Below are positions 31,496 through 43,464 of a stretch of DNA of 64,000 nt, piece after piece. The stretch is taken from contig JAQOTA010000001.1 in assembly GCA_029532415.1 (NCBI GenBank), positions 124,001-188,000 of the forward strand. Direction: 5' to 3'. Each line of letters begins with the position of its first letter. Position 1 is the stretch's first letter. A program made the position numbers and the translations under genes. This DNA is from Marasmius tenuissimus (Eukaryota > Basidiomycota > Agaricomycetes > Agaricales > Marasmiaceae). The notes below the pieces were generated by a model. That model saw only the letters and a program-made list of their open reading frames with translations, did not search any database and had not been told where the DNA came from.

Positions 31496-33875
31496 CTGGA
31501 GTCCCAGTCAGTATATGAGAATTCAAAAGTTTCAGTGGACTAGAATACCCAAGATGTAGTAGGCGATAATTGCCCTAGGGAAACGAGAGGTAGAAGCAGT
31601 GTGAAGAGCGCAAGTAGAGGGAATGGATTCATTGAGAGTGAATTGTACCGGTCAACGGTGTTGTCGTCGACTGTTCAACTCTAGGCAGGCTGCTTTATAC
31701 TCCTCCGGTCTTGCCACTTCAGATGTAACAGTGCGTAGTAACAGTAGCCTGATCATAAATCAGTGGTGAATCAAAGAAGCCAATATGCTTGAGACTGCAT
31801 TTGCCAACAAAAGCGACAGGTGTTGGGACGCCACTGGTATGGAGGGGCCCATACATGGGTCAAAGTCCGAAATCAGATATGTAGCACACATCATCTCCCG
31901 CCAGCGTGAAGATGGTTTCAAACTATGTCAATGTCATCTTTCCAGCTCAGCAGATTCTATGCTTTGCAGCTCACATCAATCAGTAAAGAGTTGATAATGA
32001 CAATGTCTTATAGAGTAGTCACCTTCCTTGAGTTGCGGTCGTCAGTCGGGATTCCAGGGAGCAAAGTATTCGGCAAGAGTATCAAGTCGTCTCGTACGAA
32101 TAAGGCAAGTAAGATTTTTGAAATTGGATATCAGATTGTGGTACAACGCATAGCAAGAGGAATAGAGTTATGAGTCTGGGGAGAGAGGCCACTGGGTAAT
32201 CGCCATCATAATCGGGTCGCAGGATGTTTGACAGGCTTTTCTCTCGACCTACAGCATCGCGATCGTCTCTACATAGAGTCGCCCCGCGTCGTTACCAAGA
32301 CAACATGATGGCAATTTTTGCATCCTGATTCTGGGCAGAAAACTACGGTATCTTCCTTCATATTCCCCAAAAGCTCATTATGGCCGCTGTTTCATCGTAT
32401 TGGACGAACATTGTTACTGCATCCTACCATCGTCGAGAAATCCCCACGGTCGCCCAGGGCGAAGAACGGTGATGGACAGCGAAGCCGTCTGTTGTATACC
32501 TCCGCCTCACTATTACGACGTCTTGGAGTGCCATCTCGTTAGCACTGGTTAGCAATCATGACGGTTCTCAAAGGCAACCGCTATCATGACAAAAGGCCCG
32601 AGAGGGATGATCAGCTTATCTTAGTTGCAAGGGCATACAAGCCGTACAAGGAAACCCTCGGCCTACCCTTGGTCATTCAACCGCACAAACAGAGATAGGC
32701 AAGGGATGGCAAATGAAGGGAGAAGGACAGGGATGACAATTTCGCTCTGAGCAGAGAGGTTCCAGTGAAAACGGCGCGCAATGTCCTAAAAAAGTGGAAC
32801 GAGCTATAATCAAGATACCTCGGTCATACCGACTTCAAATTAAACAAGTTAATTATGCATTGAATTATCTCCCAGCCTCTACACTGCCAGGACGACCGTA
32901 GTGACACAGCTAGTTAGATTTGAACAAGCAATTACATCGGACACAAAAAACAAGATGAAATTGGCTGACTACGCTACATCAGGAAGTCCGAAGATGCGCA
33001 TTTTGCCGGAAGCCGTTCCGGCTGTTTAGCCGGTCTTGCAGGCTCACCGGTTGACTGGCCCAAAAAAGCGACGGGCCAAAGCTTACAGTCATCCCCTACC
33101 ATTTGGGATGCCCCCATCATTTGGGACGTCGGCTTTTCCTGACGCGTTCTTGCGCTGTCCCCTCTCGGACTTGTGGTTTTCCTATCTGTTTATGACCTAT
33201 ACATATGCTATTAGCACTGTTTCCATTCAGGTGAAGTCCTGGAGAAGATAAATGGGTAATACGTCCAGTTTGGCCTAATATTGAATTCTTGAGGCACGAT
33301 CAAAGCAGACTGTACCGTCCAAAACATACTGGGTATGTATAGTATAGTATCCATAACATTCCCTGGCTACCCAGATGGTCGAGAGATGTAGAGAGCACGA
33401 TGCGGGCGTGCAATAGTGAAGTTGGGCAAAATGAGCTGGTTGAGCACCATTCCAAAGGTCACGTAAATGATGTGATAGCTCACATCTCTCCGCGTTTTGG
33501 TCGCTTATCAGCGTGATGATGTCACGTCCCAAATGGTAGGTTTTCAGTTGATAACGAAAAATTCAACTGATAGTTGAATCGCGCAGCTAGTTCCCTCCCT
33601 TCGGGCAAGGTGAGTTGCTAAGCATCTTGTTCACATAGTATGTTTACTTCCTAGATACAGCGGCTGAAGGGAGAGGAGGCTTAATGCACCTTAAATCTGC
33701 GACCAAGATTTGGCCGTCCCAAATGGTAGGGGATGACTGTAGACAAGATATATACCCTTTGGTTCGCCAGCATCATTTGTTAGTCGTATCTAAGCACCGG
33801 ATGTCCAGCAGGGATAACGAGCTCGCAAAGCCTCGCGTTGTGTTCTGTTGGGCAGATCAAATATCTGTTAGGCAA

Positions 33876-33971
33876 GCATCAATGGGGTAGTGGTAACCTG
33901 GGTCGTTGCCATCGGATATTCTCAAGCACCTTGTGGTCGACCCGCCGGGGATTCGATTCCCTCTTGATGCA
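33876..33971 (+). tRNA. tRNA-Gly(GCC) with intron
   Basis: GCATCAA/TTGATGC acceptor, anticodon stem GGGTCG/CGACCC, loop TTGCCAT (anticodon GCC), intron of about 25 nt after position 37. The T stem has one possible mismatch (GGGGA/CCCTC). It is the intact counterpart of the MITE-split copy at 12384. Confidence 0.82.
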
Positions 33972-34505
33972 GTGAGTGGTCATGATATTCTGATTTTGAA
34001 TTTGCTCTCTTCCTTGCAGCGGAGGTGATCATTTTGCTCGACGACTTTGAGCGACTCTTCCTTGTAACTCTTCCCGAGATCGGGTGTACAAATAACTCGG
34101 TCAAGATGTACAAAGCGCCCACCATTCGGGCTATCAACACCTGGGATCTCGCGCCTTGAAGTCTACGCAGCATAGGGGCGATACATTTTCTCGAAGCTGG
34201 ATATGAGATAGACTCTGCGACACTACCTGCTCCCCCCACAAGACTCGACGTCCAGCGTGCTCCACCTCCCGTATTCACCTACCAGAGAGAGAGAGAGAGA
34301 AGGAAAACACTGAGAAAATCCCCAATCCGGAGTTTGCTGGACCCGGTTGATTGTTCAGGAATTCTGGGTGATTTCATTCCGCCATTTATCCCGAAGCCAA
34401 TATTATCTCGAGGCATATACTCCATCCCCTTGCACACGAGTCATGGGATAAAGTGATGTGTGACGAACTAGAATCTACAAAAACAAAAGTCGTACCAATA
34501 CTAAC

Positions 34506-34597
34506 TCCGTTATGGTGTAGTGGCTAACATTATCGCCTCTCATTGTCGTAGGATGCACAGTGCGCGATAGCCCAGGGTTCGATTCCCTGTAACGGAA
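34506..34597 (+). tRNA. tRNA-Glu(CTC) with intron
   Basis: All arms are normal: acceptor TCCGTTA/TAACGGA, anticodon stem TATCGC/GCGATA with CTC, T arm CAGGG-TTCGATT-CCCTG. The intron is about 20-25 nt. It is the best Glu copy in the window; a T6 stretch at 34614-34619 may serve as a terminator. Confidence 0.88.
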
Positions 34598-34956
34598 TGC
34601 TGGAGCTAGTTGCCTTTTTTGCCCGATGTTTCGTACGTGTCCCCTCCAGAATAAGGACCTAAGGACACACAGTTCACTTGTAGCTACTTTCTTTCGCTCC
34701 GTGTTCTCGCCCGCACACCCAGTAGTGTCCAAAGAAAATCAAACACGAGGCGAAACCGTTCATTAACTTTGCCTATTGGGGGGCAAACACGTCGGATTTA
34801 CTTTCACTCACCGAATTTATTGGCGGTTAATAAACGTGAATTGCGACCGAGAAATCTCTCCTCAATTCAGTCAACAAGGATATAGGCTAGGGTATGCGGG
34901 CCATGGGATTGGTGAATACGTCGAATAATGTAAAACAGAAGCAGAGGAAGAATGGA

Positions 34957-35439
34957 TCAGTCAAAGTCGCAAACGACGTAACGGAGCGGGGGCGATAATA
35001 AGGATACGCGCGAGACGTACGTTGCCGAGAGAATGGAGGCGACGAAAGGCATAGGTAGGCTATCATGAAACAGTAAACCAAAATCGAGCCGGATAAGTAC
35101 CTTGAGAAACGGCCTGAGGAGTTCGGTTGAAAAGAGTAATGAGTCGTTGAGGATCAAGACGGGATATCCAATATTGGCTGTCCAAGTTCTACCATAAGCG
35201 ATCGCTACCTTGACCTGGAGATATGCGCCCGTAGCAGAGTGGAGAGTACTGAACCCAGAGACAAGTTCAGGAGAAAGACCGGACTGAAGAGACCAACGAC
35301 GCACCGACGATATTGGCGAGAGCACGCCGGTAAAAGGCAGGCATCGACTTTCTTCGGCGTGGTTCGGGAAATAGCTTTCTGAGATCCGGCGAGGTAGCTT
35401 ATTTTCTCTCCCTCGACCATTCGCCGTCCTTGAATGCAC
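34957..35439 (-). CDS. Conserved hypothetical frame, copy B of a pair with 16344-16967
   Basis: A 160-codon frame closely similar to the 16344-16967 frame; differences cluster in the N-terminal half. As there, GT-AG signals suggest it may be exons plus in-frame introns. The upstream minus frame 35524-35916 (130 codons, coding-like but unrecognised) may be its 5' exon. Function unknown. Confidence 0.3.
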   Translation of the reverse strand: MHSRTANGRGRENKLPRRISESYFPNHAEESRCLPFTGVLSPISSVRRWSLQSGLSPELVSGFSTLHSATGAYLQVKVAIAYGRTWTANIGYPVLILNDSLLFSTELLRPFLKVLIRLDFGLLFHDSLPMPFVASILSATYVSRVSLLSPPLRYVVCDFD

Positions 35440-35523
35440 TGGTAGGGGCTATGCATTCAGTGGAACGTAGTCAGTGTCGAGAATAAGAGGAAGATCGAGA
35501 AGCCAACGCACCTCAGCCCGACG

Positions 35524-35916
35524 TCAATCCAAGTCGAAATCCTCTACCTCCACTTGACTGAAGACCGTTGCGCATGTAAAGGTTCTGCTTTTGAGGGAAA
35601 TGCCATATCTTAATGTCGGCGAGACACGCACGGAAGAAATCCAATTTCTTAGCCATTCTTCGCTTACCTGAACCGATTCGCCGGTTCCGACAACTTGGTC
35701 CGCTGCATCTGAGCCACACCAAAGGTGCTCAGACAACAACACAAAAGAGGCTCTCACTGGGCTTGAGGGTATAGCTTGTTGAATCTCTAAGGCATTATCG
35801 CCGTGAAAGCTCAGGACAAGCGTTGATACAAAGCTGGACGGCTCATATGCATTTGCCGAGCCAGCTTGTAGACCCGTTATGAATGTTCTTTTACTGTTCC
35901 TACCATTGGTTCTCAT
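35524..35916 (-). CDS. Hypothetical 130-residue frame
   Basis: A continuous minus-strand frame from ATG 35916 with balanced composition ('SSFVSTLVLSFHGDNALEI'). No domain, signal peptide or membrane helix is evident. Its 3' end overlaps the end of the duplicated block (to about 35600). It could be the first exon of the gene continued at 34957-35439. Confidence 0.3.
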   Translation of the reverse strand: MRTNGRNSKRTFITGLQAGSANAYEPSSFVSTLVLSFHGDNALEIQQAIPSSPVRASFVLLSEHLWCGSDAADQVVGTGESVQVSEEWLRNWISSVRVSPTLRYGISLKSRTFTCATVFSQVEVEDFDLD

Positions 35917-35919
35917 TTT

Positions 35920-36960
35920 TAAGGTATAAAATTACTTGTATTGCGGTATAGGTACTCTACATACGGTACTTGACTTTCAAGCACCGTGAAATGGCACAGT
36001 AAAACCTGTCAATAAGCCCCTGTCTTGAGTGCTTGAGTAAATAACTAAGATAGAGCACCTGAATGATTTGCGAACTTGACTATGCGAGCGGTTTGAGGTC
36101 AGTTTTGATTGTATCGAGGTCTTGCATTCACCGCCTTGATGACACGTGTGCTTGGGTCAACTTGACAGAGTCCCCTTGAGTGTCCAGTAGCAGTACGAGG
36201 ACTTGAGTAGGCTTGAGGGGTATGCAGCCAAGAAAGATGGTAGCGCACGGCTGAGAGAGGCGAGGAGGGAGGTAAGGGCGGAAGTACAACCTGCGGAGTT
36301 TGAATATAAAAGTGGCATGAGCCAAAATCATGCCATTTTCCCGGCCGGCATATCACGGATTATCATCCTCCGCCTGATTTGTTGGGATCCGGCAGGACTC
36401 TCAGGGTCCGGCTGTTTCAGCGGCATGTCGCATATATGCCGAAAAGCATTTTTAGGGATACAGATAGACCGTTTTCTGTTGTTAGCTCCTGATCACTAAA
36501 AGGCCGCAGCCCGGCGGTACTAACCAGACAATGTCCGACATATCCAAATTTGTGTTTTGACCTTATCTTTGGGATTTTGAGGTATCTACGACACCTACTG
36601 ACTGCTGTGATGGCCTCCTCGCGACGAGAGGCTCCGTTTACTATTGATCTAGCATGTTTTGTGTGGTTTGGAAGGGTGGAAGTCATTGCCGAGACCGGAG
36701 ACCCTGAGGCCCCGGGTTCAGGGTACCGTACGTATATGACACAGAAACGGACTTTCATCCGTGCGCATCCCGCCGACACTACATATCTTTGAGAGCCAAT
36801 GGAGAGTGGGGGAGAAAAAAGGGTGGGAAGAACCCTAATCTCAACCGGGATCGAAGCGAAGAAGTTAAATAAACGCACAGACCAACTTGAGGGGCGGCCT
36901 CTTCTGTTTTTGGTCACCTTGGTGCCCTTGTTCAGATCATGAGTATCATATTTACATGGG
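35920..36960. other. No recognisable gene; R1-type end at about 36820-36905
   Basis: The only familiar part is 'cagaccaacttgaggggcgg' at 36880 and the preceding 'agggtgggaagaaccc', found at the edge of R1 copies. Frames up to 166 codons (36417-36917, minus) have no domain. Confidence 0.3.
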
Positions 36961-36969
36961 TGACATCAA

Positions 36970-37070
36970 GCATCAATGGGGTAGAGGTAACCTGGGTCGT
37001 TGCCACATAGTGACTCACAGCTGACAATTTGTCTGTCGACCCGCCGGGGGTTCGATTCCCTCTTGATGCA
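36970..37070 (+). tRNA. tRNA-Gly(GCC) with intron
   Basis: GCATCAA/TTGATGC acceptor, anticodon stem GGGTCG/CGACCC, loop starting TTGCCA (GCC), T arm GGGGG-TTCGATT-CCCTC. The intron, about 30 nt, differs in sequence from that at 33876. Canonical; likely functional. Confidence 0.85.
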
Positions 37071-37543
37071 TCGATTAAACCATTGAAGAGTCTTTTTATT
37101 CGTCTCCTTCTTAATACACATAGCCGACGGATAGATATATCTCGTTGCGCATATGTACTTTGGTAAATTGACTTCTGACTCTCGGGGTAAGAGCGAAAAA
37201 ACTCTTTGTGTACATACACATTGCAACTGAAATAAAAGATCGTGCTCGCTTCTTAATGTTAATAAGGATCTGACAACCAATAGTGACCAGACGAGCCCAA
37301 GAGGGTATAAATTTTCAGCGATAAGCTAATAAGATGAGATGTGGATAGAGGCCCTATTTAACAACATAACGGGAGGATTTGAGGGCGAAAGAGAAATTAC
37401 TCTGATAAGGTAATCCGCCAGAAGTTGACCAGGCGGTAGGCGTTTGATGTTTACCGCTGGAACGAAGCGTGTGCGCGTCGCCTTGTTCAATCAAACCCAT
37501 CCGACCCCAAGCTGTAATGTTACCTTAATCTTGAGTTTGTATC

Positions 37544-37638
37544 GGTTCGATGGCGTAGTTGGTTATCGCATCTGTCTAACATGACCCATAACCGGTAATC
37601 TGCACAGAAGGTCCCCAGTTCGAGCCTGGGTCGAATCA
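37544..37638 (+). tRNA. tRNA-Val(AAC) with intron
   Basis: Acceptor GGTTCGA/TCGAATC, D stem GCG/CGC, anticodon stem TCTGT/ACAGA with AAC, T arm CCCAG/CTGGG; all arms are intact. The intron after position 37 is about 20 nt and unlike that of the 22161 copy. Confidence 0.88.
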
Positions 37639-38457
37639 GAGTTTTGTCTCATTTGAATGTGCTTCTAAATCCGTGGAGCGCCCGATTACCTGGCCCGTGC
37701 GTTCGTCCAAGCAATCTCCGCTGATCATCCTTTTCACACCTGTTACCATTACCGTCGCTTAGCTGGTAAATTAGATATCAATTCCATCCTACTTGCTCTG
37801 ATAACTGAGTCCAATATGCATCTATGACGGCTTATGCGGTCTACTCTCCACTCGGATTACCATAAAAAGCCGAGACGAATGTGGCCGCGGACATTTAACA
37901 AGTACTAGGTCTTTAGTGCGTTCTCTGTTCTGCCATTCTTTGAGCATCCCAACAAGATTTCTTTTCTTCATTACAGACTCGTAATTCGAGACGAAGAAGA
38001 CCTTTGAATACGCACAAGGTTGCAATTTTGACCTTTGAAGGGTCGCATCTGACCGGCACTCGAAAGTTCCACCATGTTACTTTCCGAGCTCCGAGGCGAA
38101 CGTTGCTATCTCCTTGGTTATTTTCACCCTTCATCTTTCGGAGACCCCGCGTTCTTTGGCTTGGTGCAGACCACCACTTGCTCGACGCCTTCCGAACGCC
38201 CTTATCCCTTGCTGACATACATCTATCGGTTCTTCAATCACTCCGGGGTTGTTCATCCTGATACCCGAGGCTGTTCATTTTTTGTTCCACGCTATGATTT
38301 CTCCAACTCAACATGGGCCAGCCGCCACAGCATCTCATTGTCCTTCATCTATTCGAAGCCTTCCTCATTTCAAAAGTACGACTCCTCCACATTGAGGCGC
38401 GCAGAGGTGCATCCACCGTTAGGATAGTTATGCGCTCAATGGGTTTATAGCAAAACA

Positions 38458-39493
38458 TTAACGCACAAGATTCGCCTCTGAGTATGTCGGAGGCGGGCCT
38501 TCGGGCCCACTACTTCGAGAACCTAGGTGATTCAACCTGTCCCGACGTATCATGCCACGAGTTCGTCCGTTTCGCATATCCCTCCTCCCTTCTCTTCGCG
38601 CTTCCAAATCAGGAGTGTTTTCCTCTCCACTATGGGTTTCCTTCTCGCGGGGCTGCTTTTCTGAGACTATAACCTCACCAGGAGGAGGATAAGGCGTCAA
38701 AGTGGCGGGGTGATCATCAGTCTCAATGCTGATACCATCATCCTGTCTCGCTCGGTAACGTTTTTGTTTCCAACAAAAGACGCTAATCGTACATCCGATG
38801 CTTAGAAGGGCTGTACTGCCAACGCTCAATCCCAGGATCAGAGGGAGGTTGGGTCGTGGTGATGGTTTGTCGCTTCTGTAAGTAGACCATTGAACCTTAG
38901 TTTCGGATAATTCAGCGAGGACAACGTACAAGGGAACAGAGGAGACGGTAGGATTGGGAGTACTGAGCAACGTTGATGTTTGTTGAGGGATGGCTCCGAC
39001 TGAAGTGGGGGTTGTGAATACTGTAACTGGAAAGGCTTGTCTTGCGCTTGCTGTGAAGTTCTCTATTCCTCGCGGGTCTGTGATAGCCTCCGAAGGTCCT
39101 TGTTGATCGTGAATGTATATAACAAATGACCTGTGAGACGATGTCAACTACTATGGCCAGGTTACCGGAACTCGAAACTCACCCAGCTCGATTGAAGGAA
39201 ATGTTTGAACTTCCCGTTTGGTTGTTTTTAAGGTGTAGCTCGAATGGTTCCGAGAGACCTGATACGGAGTCACTGTCATCTAACTTCTGTTTCCTAAGCC
39301 ATAAATCCTCGCGGTCTCCGGATTCTCTGAGCCACGTAAAAGATACTGTGGTGGCCGCCGTCGGTGGATTTGGGAAGGATATTTGAAGAGCACCGATCTG
39401 TTTGATTAATCTGCTTAGGGTTAGATTACAGCATTATAAAGTCGAGGGCAATACTCACAAGGGCAACAGAAGATGACGGGTCGTGATGCGCAT
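38458..39493 (-). CDS. Type I single-pass membrane protein, 311 residues (paralogue of 45602-46702)
   Basis: Three exons: 39493-39459 (35 nt), 39410-39183 (228 nt) and 39130-38458 (673 nt), GT-AG with consistent phases. The N terminus 'MRITTRHLLLPLLLI' is a short signal peptide. An ectodomain of about 200 residues has a beta-rich part ('ALQISFPNPPTAATTVSFTW') and a serine/threonine-rich stalk. A membrane helix follows ('LPLILGLSVGSTALLSIGC'), then a charged tail ending 'PPPTYSEANLVR'. The PPPTY is a PY-type motif that could bind a WW-domain ubiquitin ligase (inference). Family not named; role unknown. Confidence 0.75.
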
Positions 39494-39914
39494 GCTCAGC
39501 AGCCTGCGCTGAACGTCTATGCACAAAATAAAGTCACGTATTTGGGCTGTCAATCAAGCCAGTAGGAGAATGATCACGAAGCCTTTCTCGGTTTATAATT
39601 TATGCAGCTGCCAGCACGAAGACGGAAAGATTGTTGTCAACGAGACGCCAAGAAAGTTAAAAGCCGGGCTATACACCTATGGCATGGGTATCCTGTTTTA
39701 ATACGGTCGCCAAGGGTAACTAGGCAGTGGCTCGGCTGGAAAGTCAGTGCCCTGCCACTGTCCAACACTGGTACGAACACTTCTGCCGCTGATATGATCA
39801 AACGTAAGGTTCTCTCACAGCAAGCATCTACTTTAGGGCCGGCTGATGAGTGAATATAACGGTCTGTGCCTCAAACGGGTAATATCGGCACTTTGAGCTC
39901 AGATCACTACATTA

Positions 39915-40427
39915 GGTAGTTTGCGTGACACGGTTGGCGTGCGAAAAGCATTGCGTCATACAAACCGTTCGATATTTTTTGGGATTTTGCGTTGCGTGAG
40001 GCAACCTTGAAACTCATACAATTCCTCTCATTCTACTGTAATCTCCTTGAAACAAAGTTCCTGACAGTGTTATTTTGAGACACTCAGACATCGGATGTAT
40101 CACCAATGGTCGTTGGACCGGCTGGGAGGGCCTGTAGACTGGCAAGAAACTAGCCGTGATGGCATCAGCCGGTACCGTTCGTGCCGAGCATGCATTGAGC
40201 AAGCATTGATGATGAAGCTAGCAAGAAAAAGGGAGAAGTTCTCAATGGTAGGAAGTGTGATTGTGTCTCTCTGAGCCATACACTGCCCACAAGCTCAATT
40301 CCTCGTGGGAGATGCACATAAAATTTGCAAGTGGTGGTGGCCTCACGCAATGCCAAATCCCGAAAAATATCGAACAGTTCGTATGACGCAATGCTTTTCG
40401 CACGCCAATCGTGTCACGCAAACTACC
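39915..40427. mobile_element. MITE with ~90 bp terminal inverted repeats, 513 bp
   Basis: The left arm (39915-40007, starting GGTAGTTTGCGTGACACGG) and the right arm (to 40427) are complementary over about 90 bp with few mismatches. TA flanks it at 39913-39914 and 40428-40429. The ~330 bp centre has no transposase. CpG is still frequent, so it is younger or less methylated than the Tc1-like element. Confidence 0.88.
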
Positions 40428-40616
40428 TATTTCCTCCTCCACGTCCACTCTCTCAATCTCCTTACTATCTTCAGGTCAACCATAACTCTTGCATAACTCC
40501 TTCATTTTAACTTTTAAGGTCTCAAGTGGGCCGCATATACTTCGTCAATAGAAGTTGGTCCATTAGGATCGCTGCTGCATCACAACACAAAATCAGTTAG
40601 ATACCGATTAGTCAAG

Positions 40617-41545
40617 ATGGATTCTTCGATCTCTGAGCAAGTGTCCCCTGACGAGCTTTGAACACTGAAGAAGGACATTAATTGCTTGATCGGTGAGTCC
40701 TTTGTTCATCAATCGAAGCCAAGCTCGTTCTAATCTACAAGGACCGGTCAACATTGAGATAAGTGAGAAGTGGACCCGCTCACAGGGACAAGTCAAAGAA
40801 CTGCAGCATGAGCTTGAGGAACATGAGAAGAAAGCAAAAATCTGTCATGATTCTCGGGTTAAAGAAGGCGCGCTAAACAAGACTCAAGACGCGATGGCAC
40901 TTCGAGTCGAGTCCTTAGAGTCGGAGCACGATAACTTGTTGCATATGGTTCAGGTGCTGGAGGTTCATTCACGTACTCTGGAGGAGGGTTCTCTTGTCTC
41001 TCAGGCTGCGGTCTCAAATTTGAAGTTGCGATGTGGTGTCGCCGAGTCAGAGCTTGCAAAGGCAACTAAGGATAATGCGAGTCTCCATTCACACCTGTTG
41101 AGGGAGATAGGAAACAATGTGGGTCTGCATTCAGAGTTATCAAGTCTTGAGAGGGTATGTTTAGCCTTGATATTTTTTTGGTTTTGTCCTCACCGCCACT
41201 CTGCAGAACCTTTCAGGGCTGGAAGAAACCATGACCTGCGATGTATGTGAGGACATTCTATGGGTACCTTGGGGTGTGTCTTCACCTGTATCGCACTCCC
41301 CTGCTCAAAACTGACTGTTGAATAATTATAGGCTCGCCTGCGGTCACACATTTTGTGTATCTTGCCTTACTCAGTGATTTTTCGTTACGCTCGAAACATA
41401 CCAGGACTCATATCCTGACATGCCGCGCTACACCTGTCCTCACTGTCGATTTGTTGTTCGAGATCCACCAGTACAGGTTTTTGATTTCAGAAATCCATTG
41501 AAGCTATGGCTCTGCTTTGGAATGCACCAGTACCACCCGCGTTAG
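40617..41545 (+). pseudogene. Coiled-coil RING-type E3 ligase-like gene with two stops
   Basis: From ATG 40617 ('MDSSISEQVSPDEL') the frame meets TGA at 40659, then continues through a GTGAGT...CAAG intron into a long coiled coil ('QVKELQHELEEHEKKAKI', to about 41154). After two further introns a RING finger follows: 'CDVCEDILW', 'LACGHTFCVSCLTQ', a second TGA near 41375, and then 'CPHCRFVV'. RING proteins of this layout act as ubiquitin ligases. Both stops could be read-through of former CGA codons in the same frame; no other damage is seen. An undetected intron around either stop would make it a working gene. Confidence 0.65.
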
Positions 41546-41549
41546 TTCA

Positions 41550-43310
41550 ATCTCCCTGGAATTCTCTTTGGCCCTTGAATAGCACGGAAATCGTACACAC
41601 TGTATTGTGAATGAATATGCGATACATCACGATCAATTCATGGAAATGTATAACTCAACCAATTTGTAGGAGACTTCAGCTAAAGTGGACCTTCACAATG
41701 ATGACCAACCAGCACCCACGACAACCTGTGTATTAGAATATCAGACGTGACCGTTCTCTCAGAGTAGGAACTAACACTAGCTGCTGACAATAGAGTGTCC
41801 GCAAAGTTGCCGATAATGAGTCCGATTCTCGATGCAACGACTTCCAGAATTCTAATATCCCCGACTTCCCGCTCCAAACAAACCCGCCACTCGTGGCACA
41901 GGCCTCCGATCATCTCAAGAGGATTGGGGCAGTTGTTCTCCGCGCAGCGTCGATAGCACGAACAAGCTGAGAGCTTAATCTCAAGAAACAACCAACGATA
42001 TCAATCCTTGAAGATCTGTAGACAGAGGATGGGAGATGGTGCTGGTAAGTTCGTCTCTCTCGTTCCGTCATTCATTATGACATTGGTTGCTCAGAATCTT
42101 GCATGAAAAGCCACTGCTTAGTGATAATCAATAAATCCTATATATTGCCTGACATACATTGGTGGCGTGATCTGATAGACTGGCAATAGAGTAAGCATGT
42201 TGAAGTTCTACTGGAAGGGGGCTCGTGTAACTTTGAGGGGTCATCCAAACTGACAGATGGTGCCGGATCCACGGTCCTATATGGATTTGGCACTTATAAG
42301 CCCTGTGGGCTATTATTTCATTTTTAGTCTTTTTCCTTGTGTAGCCTAATCAATTTTACCCGACCTCTCGCTGCATAAAGTGGATGAACAGAACTTGACA
42401 ACTTCAAATGTTCCCAAAACGCCTCTGACCACTGTGATAGTAAGCATAAAGGTGTCTCACAGACACTCCAACACCAGCTGGTAGCCAGTCATGTAGTGTA
42501 CATTCAATCTATCCCAACCTGTAGAAACCACCTGAGTGTGACTCAGCAAGTTTGGACTAGGGTGTGGCCGGAAAAATCCAGGAGAGTCAAGAAATTGGAT
42601 GATTTCTTAGCTGTTCTGGTAGTTCACTGAGGGAATTATTATGCACTTCATTATCTATTTCTAAAAGCTCAACATCAATGGATGTGCCTTACAGCAAGAT
42701 ATATGAGCAGGTTACTTGTCACCATGGCCTATTTTCCTCCGTATATGATAAATTTCTGATGCCGTGTCGTCTATTTTCTACCCACGCTGTCTGCCACATT
42801 TACAATGGCCTATTTGGTTTATCACCCAGTCCTGTGGACGTCCACAAGACACAAATACCTATCTTAGTTAGTAATCTAGCTTTCTAGGACCATATTGATT
42901 ACCCTACTAAGCTCTAGGGTCAATAATGTGTGTTATTGGCCCGGGGTGGGCTTTTCACACAGGATGCCAGTGCGCTACTGGTGTCTGATATTGGTATGTA
43001 CCTGATACTTTTAACCTTGATTGCACTTAAATACATTGATTTTGATCTATATCAGGGGTTGCAGTGACCATCATCCGTGAATACTCACAACCGGCCCATT
43101 ACCCCATTTTGCTGAAATTTGGACTTGCGTCAGCAAAGCGAGCATTTCTTGATTGATGCAACACCCAAGCTCACAAAAATTATATGGTATACACTTCAGA
43201 TGTCCAAACGAACTATCAAACTGTTCGCCCCAAGTGCAACTGAGTTTACCAAAATGATGGCGTCAAACCGCTTACCTGGCCAACTTCACGAAAATCATTA
43301 ATATATTTTA
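41550..43310. other. No recognisable gene; low-CpG stretch
   Basis: From about 42000 this region is AT-rich and poor in CpG. No frame shows a domain and I found no inverted or direct terminal repeats. It is probably old repeat DNA. Confidence 0.35.
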
Positions 43311-43464
43311 CTTCTCAATAGCCGATTGATCTCTTACTCACCAGTGTTCCTACCGATGTTGATTGATATCGTAGATTAGTCAATGCCAATTTGCATACAA
43401 CTAAAGAGGGGCTGCGGGCCCCGGAGTGACACTCACCACAGGCTTGACTACCGCTCTACCACCC

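Larger units (their letters stand above)
28910..35600. repeat. Segmental duplication, copy B (pairs with 9970-17100)
   Basis: This is the emptier copy: it lacks the MITE and the Tc1-like element but contains a GH76-like gene between 29040 and 31515 that is missing from copy A. The tRNA-Gly (33876) and tRNA-Glu (34506) genes here look intact, unlike the copy A versions. Confidence 0.75.
36960..38050. repeat. Duplicated block with tRNA-Gly and tRNA-Val (pairs with 49600-50880)
   Basis: Aligned runs include 'accaatagtgaccag', 'gggaggatttgaggg' and 'ccaagcaatctccgct', the last placed after the tRNA-Val in both. The other copy carries a 469 bp solo LTR between the shared 'gaacgaagc' and the tRNA-Val. 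Confidence 0.75.

Noticed and set aside
42000..43300. Transposon with inverted ends in the CpG-poor stretch
   Set aside because: No inverted or direct terminal repeats and no coding domain were found by eye.
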